Source: Saccoglossus kowalevskii (Eukaryota; Hemichordata; Enteropneusta; Harrimaniidae). From it: DNA of 30,587 bases. The position numbers and the translations under genes are program-made. Each line of letters opens with the position of its first letter. The stretch's first letter is position 1. Below are positions 11,556 through 30,587 of the stretch, piece after piece. The stretch is taken from positions 367,859 to 398,445 of the forward strand of contig NW_003123409.1 of the NCBI RefSeq assembly GCF_000003605.2. Direction: 5' to 3'. The notes beneath the pieces were generated by a model that did no database searches, had not been told where the DNA came from, and saw only the letters and a list, made by a program, of their open reading frames with translations.

Positions 11556-11561
11556 AATAAA
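11556..11561 (+). terminator. Candidate poly(A) signal of gene A
   Basis: AATAAA in tatgcaataaaacaag, followed by T-rich sequence. It is the last plus-strand signal before the convergent macro-domain gene. It implies a 3'UTR of about 1.75 kb that includes the 668-bp element. ATTAAA at 9886 is an alternative. Confidence 0.4.
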
Positions 11562-11581
11562 ACAAGATTTTCATTTTCATT

Positions 11582-11587
11582 TTTATT
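11582..11587 (-). terminator. Candidate poly(A) signal of macro-domain gene
   Basis: TTTATT on the plus strand is AATAAA on the minus strand. It lies about 740 bases beyond the proposed stop at 12324. It sits about 20 bp from the opposing plus-strand signal, so the two transcripts would end tail-to-tail or overlap. Confidence 0.35.
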
Positions 11588-12323
11588 AATAACTTTCAAT
11601 TTCTTATTAAAAATATCAATAAACATGTACATTTTACCCAAAACAATCTCTGTGCATTATTTTTCATTTACATACAAGCGCTGATGGTAGTTCACCACAG
11701 ACAATATTTCAAGTTTGTCCGACAGCTCTTAAAGTATATACACGCATCACTTGTTAAATATGCGAATGAATGAGTGGTCTGTCAAGGCTAGCATTTCTCA
11801 TACCACGTAAAGGTCTTCAAATCAGGAAGAAGGGTAATAATTATACTGGCACTAACAGCAGCACTCTAATTCATGTTTTTTCTTTATAGTGTGTGTGTGA
11901 CAGCAGTCCTAAAAACATCAGGAAGAGAATTTGAGAGACTTTTAGCTTTGCTGTTGACAAAGTCTAATTGTAGTGAATATTTTTGGTATAAAATGAATTG
12001 AGAACAGCTAGCCAAATTGCCTTGATATTGTATATGTACACATGTTGCTATTTCAGAGTGGACCTCTCAGATTTGTTTATTTCGTGACAACACGTCAATT
12101 CTCTAATGTCAGTGAATATTTTTGGCAAACATTTTTGAGGTTTTTTTGAAAAACTGAATGCAAGCAGGATATAACTTGAAGATAACTACAGTGATGTGGA
12201 TCTATCCTTTACAACGTATTCTTCTACGAATCTTATAAGATATTATAGTCAGCTAGTGGTACCGGTAGTCCTGTTAAAAATACGATGTTACATCAAATGG
12301 TACTTTACCAAGGTTACTATTGG

Positions 12324-15300
12324 TCAAAGTGTCGCCTCCTAGAAATAAGATATACAAAATTGTATAATCTACACATAAACCAGCTGGAATTTTTTGAATA
12401 AAATAACAAAACATCATGCTCGTTATTTATACAAAGTTTGAATGAAACTGGCCCAGGCATTGCTTAAGAATTACATTTTTTGAATTTTAACCAATATTTT
12501 GATGAGAATGAATAATAGTTCTGAAAATAAACACATGAGCCTTGCCAACATGAACAATTTTAACCACAATTCCTAGTTATCTGATCCAATATGAACTTGA
12601 AAAGCTTTGGACAACGTTCAGGTACCATGTACAATGAAAAAAAAAAGTATGCATTTTCAGAATGTCTAAGCTGTATTACCGGTATGTTACATTAGGCATA
12701 TGATTACATTGCTTACCTCACACATAACATAGTGATGTTCCCAGACTGTGGTAAGATGTTCAGGTTCATAAAACTCTCGATGTAAACCAAGTTCAAACAT
12801 ATCATAAGCTAACTTCATCTGAAACATTCAATACTAAATACGTTACATGCGAGAACAATAGACATGAAAGTAATAAAATCCTGAAGCAAAGACTTGAACT
12901 CATGATTTTCAGAAAAGTCTCCATTCTCACACTTGGTTGTTATGTATTTGAACATACCTGTGCAGCACATTTATCCGAGGGCATCTTTCCAACGGATGTT
13001 CCCAATCCCGGTGATATCACACTTTTTATTGGAATATCCCCTTCTTTTAAATTGGCATTATGTTTCTGAACTGAAAATAAAATACACATGTAAGGGTATG
13101 TATTCTAGGTAATATGAAAATCACATGTTTTGTTTGATGTGAGTATATTCACTGTGTTTTAATTTCACGATTTTGTCAAGGAAACAATGAGTTTTATTGT
13201 TATTTCACATGATCACGTAGATTTAATTTAGCGGATTTTACTCTTATAAAAATTAGTAAAATCAAAATAGTAAAATTAAAACTCAGTGAAATAGTAAAAT
13301 TAAAATAATAAAATTAAAACCCAGTGAAATACTAGTAGTAAAATTAAAATAGTAAAATTAAAACCCAGTGAATAAGTAATGCATTTACAGTACACATATA
13401 GGTACCTCAGGTGGATCTCTATCAGATTTCTCCATTTCGTTATTTTTTTCAATTCTCTAATTTAGATGAATATTTTTTGTCATTTTTGGTAAAAGTGATA
13501 TTTTCGACTTCTTAAAAACTGCATGTCTGAGGAAAGAGCCGTGTCCAGCCAAACTGTTCCACTGTAAACAAATTATGGGTATTGTTCAAAAACTTTTGCT
13601 ATTACTTAACCCTGAATAATACCAATCCATAATTATTTACGACAGAAAACTATGACTCCATTTTATCATCTATGTACAGCAACAAGACAAGATCTAAAGA
13701 TTCTGTGGAAGCAAATGTAATAAACTTAATATGCAATTCAGTATCATACACCAACATTTTCGCTATTACAAAAATAGAAAATTTCTAGTTCCATGGTTTA
13801 CATTTCTCTTATTGCAATGAACTTGAATGTTACATTACTGCTTACAGAACTCAATCAACAACCATGACCTGCCCTATACTGTACAGGTAAATTCATTTAC
13901 ATACTGCTCGCCCAATTCTGTTTAGTCTGTAGCCTATTTGGTGAGTAAAGGTGGAGTCATGTCTTAAAAACCATGCAATTACCATCAGAGATAACAAAAA
14001 AATGTGACATTGTTTGATGTAAGCATGGGTGGAATACAAATGATGATGAGATACCTGCCAATATTATTGCACGGAATGCAAGAAATGATGATGAGATACC
14101 TGCCAATATTATTGCACGGAATGCAAAAAATGATGATGAGATACCTGCCAATATTACTGCACGGAATGCAAGAAATGCGTTCGGTGTTTTAGCTACTACT
14201 TCTGGCACTCTCATTGTTGGCGCTGATATCAGATATTTGATTGGTTTACCACCATTAAAAGCTGACCAATCCATACTGTCTTCTTTAGCACCACCTTCAA
14301 ATGTTGGGATAATAACGGTATCGCCCTGAAATAAAAAAAAACATTGATGAGGAGAAGTAAGTTTGCACCATTTGAGAGAATACAAATTATATACATATAT
14401 ATCCCACAATGCAATGCAACAAATATGTCATCATAAAAGTGCTCTAACTGAGCATTCTACATCCACATCTGGCATTCTGCTTATAGCTTCCTTTGTATTA
14501 CTTGCTGTTAATCACTTACCACAAGAATCTCACCATCCTTTTCTTCTCTGATTACTTTCTGTAGTCGCTTTTGCCTGTTATAAAAAAAGTACCGGTATGT
14601 AGGAAACTACAATTGTTAGCCAGACAATGACCACATATGTATGGGTTATGATTATTGATATAAATGTATTGATATGAGTAAGGTGGGATTATAGATACTT
14701 AGACTGGTGGGCATTGTTAGTCTCCATTCGGGCACAGTTCAAAAATGGGAACTTATGGAATAACCTCTGTGCAACATAAATATTCAAATATATTAGTTTG
14801 ACTATCTGATTCAAAATGGCCAAATGGCGGCCATTTTTGTGCTAAATAATCAAAAAAAATCATTTATGGATGAATTTTGTTCAAACTTGGTACATACGCT
14901 GGACATTATGAGTTCCTGATGCACATCATTTAATTCTTCAGAATGGATTCAAAATGGCCATCTGGCAGCCATTTTTTTTTAATGAATGCACTTCTAGAGC
15001 CATATTACTGACATGTTTTTACTGCTTATGTTAAAATATTCATTATATTATAGATCATCATGTTATAGATGTAAATTTATTCAAAATGGCCGATTTTGTA
15101 TTAATTAATGCTATTCCAGAGCAATATCTCTCAATATGGACAAGTACTCGTTGATGATCGGATGCAAGATATCAATCATTTTAATGTTAAAAAAATCATC
15201 ATAATCAAGTATCAGCTTGTTTGTGTTCCAGCTATAAACATATATATTACCATAAACAAAACTATATATTTTAAATTTGATAACTAACGGGGACTGTGCC

Positions 15301-16477
15301 ATGCATGGCTTGTTTATATAAATATAAAACGAAATATTATGTACTTCAAAAAACAAAAATAATTAAAATATAGTAGAAAAGTTACCAGACATTTCACAGT
15401 AAGATTGTCATACAGTAGTCAGTGCCTACTGGTGTATAGATATATACACAGTTTGATCAAAACAGCATATCTAATTGTCATGTTATGCTAAAAGTTCAAG
15501 TTTTATACATATGGAATGAATGTATCACACAATAAATGATACTGGTACGCAAAACAAATTTTTCTTTAAATGTTGTAAATTAACCAATATTAATGCCTTT
15601 TTAAATAAATCATACACCTAATAACTTCTGCATGTTATACTCACATTTGCCATCCAAAGTGAGCACTATACACACCATCAATACCACCATCCATAAATCC
15701 AAAACTGTTGGCAGGAGACACCTAGAAATAGAGATCATTGATTGGTCAGCCTAGGCTTCAACACATTGTATGTCACAATTTTCCCTCCAAAATGTCACAG
15801 CAAAGTAAGAATAAGTATTTTTCAGCAATTTCTCTGTTAATATTTGTGCAGGCAAAAAATTTACAGATATGCTCAGAATTACAATTTTTGTAGGGATTTT
15901 TTCTTCAGATTTTAAAATCATGTACAAATCGCCAGACAAAAACAAATTGACAAACAGTTGTCATTTAATCCACAGTCACTACTGTGATTAGTCAATCTTT
16001 ACGTATAATCATTGCTATAATTCAAATCATTCAGTTAGAAGGTAAGAATTATTTTTGTGGTTGGCAGCGATAGGGGGCAACGTCTGAATAAATTATACAT
16101 ACAATGGCATCAGCACTTGGAGCTCCTTCAAAAATATCACCTTGTGAAACCTACAAAGGATAATTTTACAATGATAACAATCAAACAAAGTCTTGAACAA
16201 TGGTTATATACAGTATGTATACCGGTCATTCATTCATTCATTCATTTGTTCGTTCGTATATTTCATTATTAATTTACACTCGGATTGGATTACACTCGTT
16301 CACCCGTACCTGTATATTATCGTATCCTTCAAAAGTCTTAGTCCACTCTTCAACCAGACTTCGTTTTATATCACGCAATCTGTACACAACATCCGTCTTG
16401 GGTGCTGGGAGCGAAGCCAGAGAAGACGATCCCACTTCTTCTGACTCGTCACGTTGTTTTCGCTGTCCTTCTTCCAT
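12324..16477 (-). CDS. Macro-domain-like protein (putative ADP-ribose-binding)
   Basis: Exons on the minus strand: 16477-16310, 16150-16103, 15721-15645, 14574-14520, 14325-14145, 13070-12958, 12818-12717, and perhaps 12338-12324. All phases agree and give about 252 aa. The charged N-terminus (MEEGQRKQRDESEE) is followed by a macro-type core. It has GDIFEGAPSADAI, then VSPANSFGFMDGGIDGVY (the Asn and Gly-rich ligand loop), then EGGAKEDSMDW, YLISAPTMRVPE, AFRAVILAV and VISPGLGTSVGKMPSDKCA (the second, phosphate-binding loop). This layout matches the stand-alone macro-like family found in bacteria, fungi and some animals. These usually bind ADP-ribose or related nucleotides, but the substrate here is not known. 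The end is uncertain: the final exon adds only E-A-T-L, and reading through the last donor would instead add about 10 residues. It shares a promoter region with ACAT1. Confidence 0.85.
12339..12716 (-). other. Proposed last intron of macro-domain gene
   Basis: This 378-bp stretch lies between the gag|gtaagc donor and a ttatttctag acceptor in the minus-strand reading. If the transcript is not spliced here, it stops at TAA about 30 bases into this region instead. Confidence 0.4.
13240..13380. repeat. Low-complexity tandem repeat, ~38-44 bp units
   Basis: The run consists of tagtaaaattaaaa segments punctuated by cccagtgaa or ctcagtgaa at about 13284, 13322 and 13366. It lies in intron 5 of the macro-domain gene, and no function is apparent. 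Confidence 0.7.
14040..14174 (-). repeat. Three 45-bp tandem copies spanning the exon 5 splice donor of the macro gene
   Basis: On the plus strand the unit atgatgatgagatacctgcc... starts at 14040, 14085 and 14130, exactly 45 bp apart, with only a few substitutions. On the minus strand each copy contains the end of exon 5 (A-F-R-A-x-I-L-A) and the donor g|gtatct. Donors therefore lie after 14145, 14100 and 14055. The first gives the family-like junction AFRAVILA-VQKHN. The others would insert one or two in-frame copies of the 15-residue unit GISSSF-x-AFRAIILA. Confidence 0.85.
14800..15120. repeat. Decayed tandem repeat with AAAATGGCC blocks
   Basis: attcaaaatggcc recurs at about 14811, 14948 and 15073. 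It is followed by a complementary ggccattttt arm in the first copy and a one-base variant (gcagccattttt) in the second. Between copies lie ttcaaacttggtacatacgctgga and tctagagccatattactgacatg. The gtacata phrase resembles the array at 1-1130. It lies in intron 3 of the macro-domain gene. Confidence 0.5.
16227..16246. repeat. (CATT)5 microsatellite
   Basis: Five perfect CATT units in intron 1 of the macro-domain gene, followed by degenerate tgttcgttcgt. Confidence 0.9.
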
Positions 16478-16857
16478 TTTAGCAGCTTATACGTTTCAAG
16501 TAAGGCGGATACTTGCTCCAACGACTTGCTGTTTAAAAGTGAAAGTACATATCATCGACGATACGACAAGCTCAATAGTTGATGTGAGTCATATTTCATA
16601 TCCACGGCTGATCTCACCTGTATACACCAAGAGACCTTCTTCCGGGTTCATATTTGCATGATACCAGGTCATGGATGTTATTGTAATACACGCGTGAAAT
16701 AGTATACTATTTCTCTGATTTCAAATGTGATTTTAAATCATAAAACACGGTAGAATATTTTTATATAATTTTTTTTGGTGTACTTTATTTTAGTATTTTG
16801 TTATAGCATCCTAATTTGCATACTAGTTGACCTCAAATTCACCCCTGTGGAATCATT
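16478..16857. promoter_or_regulatory. Shared (bidirectional) promoter region of macro gene and ACAT1
   Basis: The two start codons, at 16477 (-) and 16858 (+), are 380 bp apart and face away from each other, so any promoters must lie here or overlap the first exons. The part nearest the macro gene holds scattered CpG (atcgacgatacgac, acacgcgtgaaa); the part nearest ACAT1 is AT-rich. No TATA box or named site is firmly assigned. Bidirectionality is inferred from layout only. Confidence 0.55.
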
Positions 16858-27354
<10,497 letters not shown>

Positions 27355-27800
27355 ACATCATGATAACTCTGGCAATTGTTGAAGAAATTAGTCAATTCTG
27401 ATCCTTCTGAGGGTGGTGCCAATGATCAATTTGTTGGAAGCTGGAACAGGTTACACTGCCCTCTAGTGTTGGTTTCAGTAATTTTTGAAAGTCAATCTTT
27501 AACATGTGAATGTTATACCATGGTATTGAGTATTGGAATGAGACATTTAACTGTGTGCTATAATGTATCTACTGATCTACCACATACCTTGTATAAAATC
27601 AAGAATTCCTTGCTAATTCTTATATTGGGGGTAAGATTTCCTTTTGGTCGTCACTGACTTGATGCCTGCATTGTGGTGTATTTCTAGGACTCTGGTACAA
27701 TATCTGATTGTTGATTTCAATTTATAGAAATGGGAAACTAAAATTATGTCCAGTTCTATGTGTTATTACTACATCTAACAATAAAATATATATAATTTTT
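27355..27800 (+). other. ACAT1 3'UTR
   Basis: Sequence after the TAA at 27352-27354. AATAAA at 27780-27785, within an AT-rich stretch, is the first good signal and implies a 3'UTR of roughly 440 bases. Confidence 0.55.
27780..27785 (+). terminator. Candidate ACAT1 poly(A) signal
   Basis: AATAAA in aacaataaaatatata, 430 bases past the stop codon, followed by a T-rich run and tgtcttgtttgtt (GT-rich), as expected downstream of a cleavage site. Confidence 0.55.
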
Positions 27801-27829
27801 TAATGTCAATTATCAAAGTTTGTCTTGTT

Positions 27830-30587
27830 TGTTAAGTGAAATTAGTACAGAGGGATTCTGGAATTATTGCATGTTGGACAAACTGTTCATTTCATATTTC
27901 AGCAAGTTTTGTGTTAAATTTTGCACTGCTGGGCATATGTTTTGAGGGGGAGATTCTCATTGAATGGCAAATTAAAATTAATTAAAAATTTGTAATAATT
28001 ACTGCATTTTTTGCACTAAATTTTGTAGCAGTTTCCTTTTGGATCTTTAAGACTGAGATGCGACTTTCGTAAATTTACACTAATCATTAGAAATGCGATT
28101 AAGCTATCGATAGATAATTACTATTTGGGGTACCAATCTTCAATACAGCTTGAAACTAAAGAAAAAAGTTGAGAACACATTTTTCAGATTACGAATCAGA
28201 AAAAAATCCCAATTATTCCCAGCCAAAAATCATTGTTTTTATGTGGAAAAATTCCTTGCCTACGAACAGCTGATTACACAAAGAACTTAGAACATTTTCC
28301 CAGGGTATTTGAAACCAAAATTGTCATTCAACTCAGGAGACTGCTTTACAGTTGGATCATGATTACGTCCAGTTTAAATTAAATATTTTGCACACGATTA
28401 GACTTTGCAGACAGAACAATTTTCTACTTTATAGTCTTTTGGAAATTTTATTGCAAAATAAATATCTGGAGTTACAAATTAATATGCACAATGCAAAGAA
28501 ATTATCAAATATTACATTAAAACTTCATTCTGGTTTCAAGGAAATAGTATCAATAATATAAGGCACAAATGGATGAATTGCTAAATCAATATATAGTTAT
28601 CAAAAAACAAATAGCAATTTTTCACATACCATATTTTCTATACATGTATCGGGATCATATGCTCTTATGTGAAAATACAAATCAGTGCTAATTTTGGAGA
28701 CTGATTTATAATAGACTAATATGATACAATTTTTACTGACGCGAAACTACCAGGTATACACTTCATGCAACTTCTGGAAAATTGGATCATTGTGAATTTT
28801 TAAGGTACACTTTCCACCATTAAATCTTTCCCTTTCTTGCTGGGTCTTGCCACATTTAGGAATTAGTTGTGTACTGATCATTTCATAATAGTACCGTAAT
28901 TAATTACTTTAAATGGTTTTTGAGAGTTTTTTTAGAAATTAAAATTTTATAATCAGAACGCGGATGTTTAAAATGATTTTGCATAATTGGTTTCTGCATT
29001 TTTTTTCTCTAAAAATAATGATCAAGATCTGAAGCCAATGAGAAATGTACAATGCACTAAAATTTTGGCGAGAAATATCACCTGTAGTCTGCTTTGTCTA
29101 TACAACAGACAAGCAGTATTATTGTGAAAACATTATACAGTCAATGTTCTGATATGAAAATCATGGTGCCTGATGGGTAAATTTGCATTTAGTGAAAATA
29201 ATTGATGAAACTCTAATAACATTGCAAGTTTGGGTAGCATGTGACTGTGTATGATTGACAATTTAAATGAGACTGTTCAGATGCCTTATTTGGAAATTAT
29301 ACTTCCTAATAAGGCAGGGTGAATTGTTGAACACATCACAATTATATCCACAGAAGTAATTATTATAAAGCTGCATGAAGTGACTAAACAATTGCAGACT
29401 CCAGTATTTATCACCCCAATGGTCCTTCACCAGTCTGGTTACCAACTACCATTGTAAACAGTTCTAGCAGTGGTTATCTAAAGATATTGTAATTTAACAC
29501 AGCGCCCTCTATGTATCTTTTGTTTTTATGCATGTTGACTACATGGACCACAGGTGGAAAGACAATTGAGCAGTCTCACCTAGACATCTGGTACAAACAC
29601 CAGTATATGAATCAGGTGATTTCACTGCAGCATCAACATGTAACTGGAAAGTTTACAGAACAGATGTGATTAAAATCCAGTGTTTGTAAGACATTTCTAT
29701 CCAATAATGGCAGTTTGTGATAAAAAAAATTACATCAGTATCATGTGATCAAATATTGGATCACATGACCAGAATCTCTGCAAGATTTTCAATTCATTAT
29801 TTATAAAAACTTGTTATAAAGTACAGCAATATGGAATGGTATTTTGTAGGCAATACTAACTGCAATTTTTCAAAACAGTTCTGGAATTCTAAATCTTAGA
29901 TATTCTGAATTGCAAAGATTTTTCTTGAAAATAAAAATTCCCTTTGAAATATTTTTTTCCAGAAAATTATTGCATTGTCTAAATATTTATATTATCTACA
30001 GTAGTATTGAACTCTATATATAATTACAATTTTAAAATTGAATCTCTGAAATCAAGATATTGCTACAATGAAAAAAAACATGACTATAAACTGCACTGCT
30101 ATGAGAGAGAAATACTATGTACAGGCTTGTATATATCTGGTTACATGTTAGTTTTAACAAAACAGACGCAGACATTGTCTGCTCAAACCCAGTGAAGGTA
30201 CTGTCCGATAAACTTTATGTCATTTAAAATAAGGACACTTTATAAAATCATATTTGCATCTAATTGTGGTTTAAAGGTCATGGTCTTAGAAAATCATAAC
30301 TCAAGATGGCTGAAGGGTGATGGTCATTGTTCTGCATCGTGTTCAATACTAGTTCTAAGACATGTAAATAACACATCATATACATTGTTAATATTTAATT
30401 TGATTACAAACCAAGCCATGACCAACACTCTTCAACTCATTCTATCATCTACACCACAAGGTTATGCTATAGAAAATTTTCAATTTTAAATTGCAAAGAT
30501 GTCCGTCTGATTTGCATAATATTTGTACAGCATAAGTACTCCGATGATGTACTTGAACAGCTTTTATATGTCTTTGAGATTCAGTAT
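27830..30587. other. AT-rich intergenic region, no gene recognised
   Basis: Both strands were read for exons, repeats and RNA genes. The open frames present are short, with random-looking, AT-driven composition. A perfect hairpin with 10-bp arms (tcatgtgatc / gatcacatga) lies at 29741-29768. The region could hold a long 3'UTR or intron of a gene beyond the right edge, but no splice-flanked coding block was seen. Confidence 0.5.

Noticed and set aside
13957-14409. 150-codon minus-strand frame as a stand-alone gene
   Set aside because: It is exon 5 of the macro-domain gene extended through its acceptor and donors into intron sequence.
16193-16661. Plus-strand frames of 83 and 153 codons
   Set aside because: They lie antisense to exon 1 of the macro-domain gene and run through the CATT microsatellite; no coding character.
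30217-30489. 90-codon plus-strand frame near the right edge
   Set aside because: Random composition, no splice context and no recognised family.

Overview
The window looks like nuclear DNA of an invertebrate animal. It is AT-rich, the genes are split by GT-AG introns, start codons sit in animal-type contexts, and the introns are full of small DNA transposons. A deuterostome invertebrate such as a hemichordate is my guess, with low confidence. No bacterial, organellar or viral genes were recognised.

Layout from left to right. 1-1130 is the end of a ~149-bp tandem array. 1513-1677 and 2958-3208 are two related TTAA-flanked inverted-repeat elements, with a doubtful two-exon small gene between them (1728-2642). 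Gene A (3461-9795, +) encodes a long, low-complexity Ser/Thr/Asn/Gln-rich protein that I do not recognise. It carries six SUMO-type psi-K-x-E motifs and an ~11-residue tandem repeat. Its 3' region holds a 668-bp inverted-repeat element (10737-11404). A macro-domain-like gene (16477 to about 12324, -) follows in convergent orientation, and the likely poly(A) signals of the two genes lie about 20 bp apart near 11560-11587. ACAT1, mitochondrial acetyl-CoA acetyltransferase (16858-27354, +), is complete in 12 exons (421 aa) and starts head-to-head with the macro gene, with 380 bp between the two start codons. The last 2.7 kb shows no recognisable gene.

ACAT1 introns have accumulated several elements. 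Intron 5 has a 1.6-kb TA-flanked element with 25-bp ends. Intron 8 has a 35-bp minisatellite. Intron 9 has a ~0.7-kb element with five copies of a 16-21-bp palindrome. Intron 11 has a 1.33-kb element with ~180-bp inverted repeats and a perfect 9-bp target duplication (Mutator-like architecture), plus a RecQ-like helicase fragment.

The observations most worth following are: a triplicated 45-bp unit carrying the exon 5 splice donor of the macro gene, which predicts in-frame +15 or +30 residue isoforms; the Mutator-like element with a gene-like interior; the palindrome-array element; and the unrecognised SUMO-motif protein with a local reading-frame break. All exon joins come from reading splice sites and phase by eye; no alignment or expression data were available.
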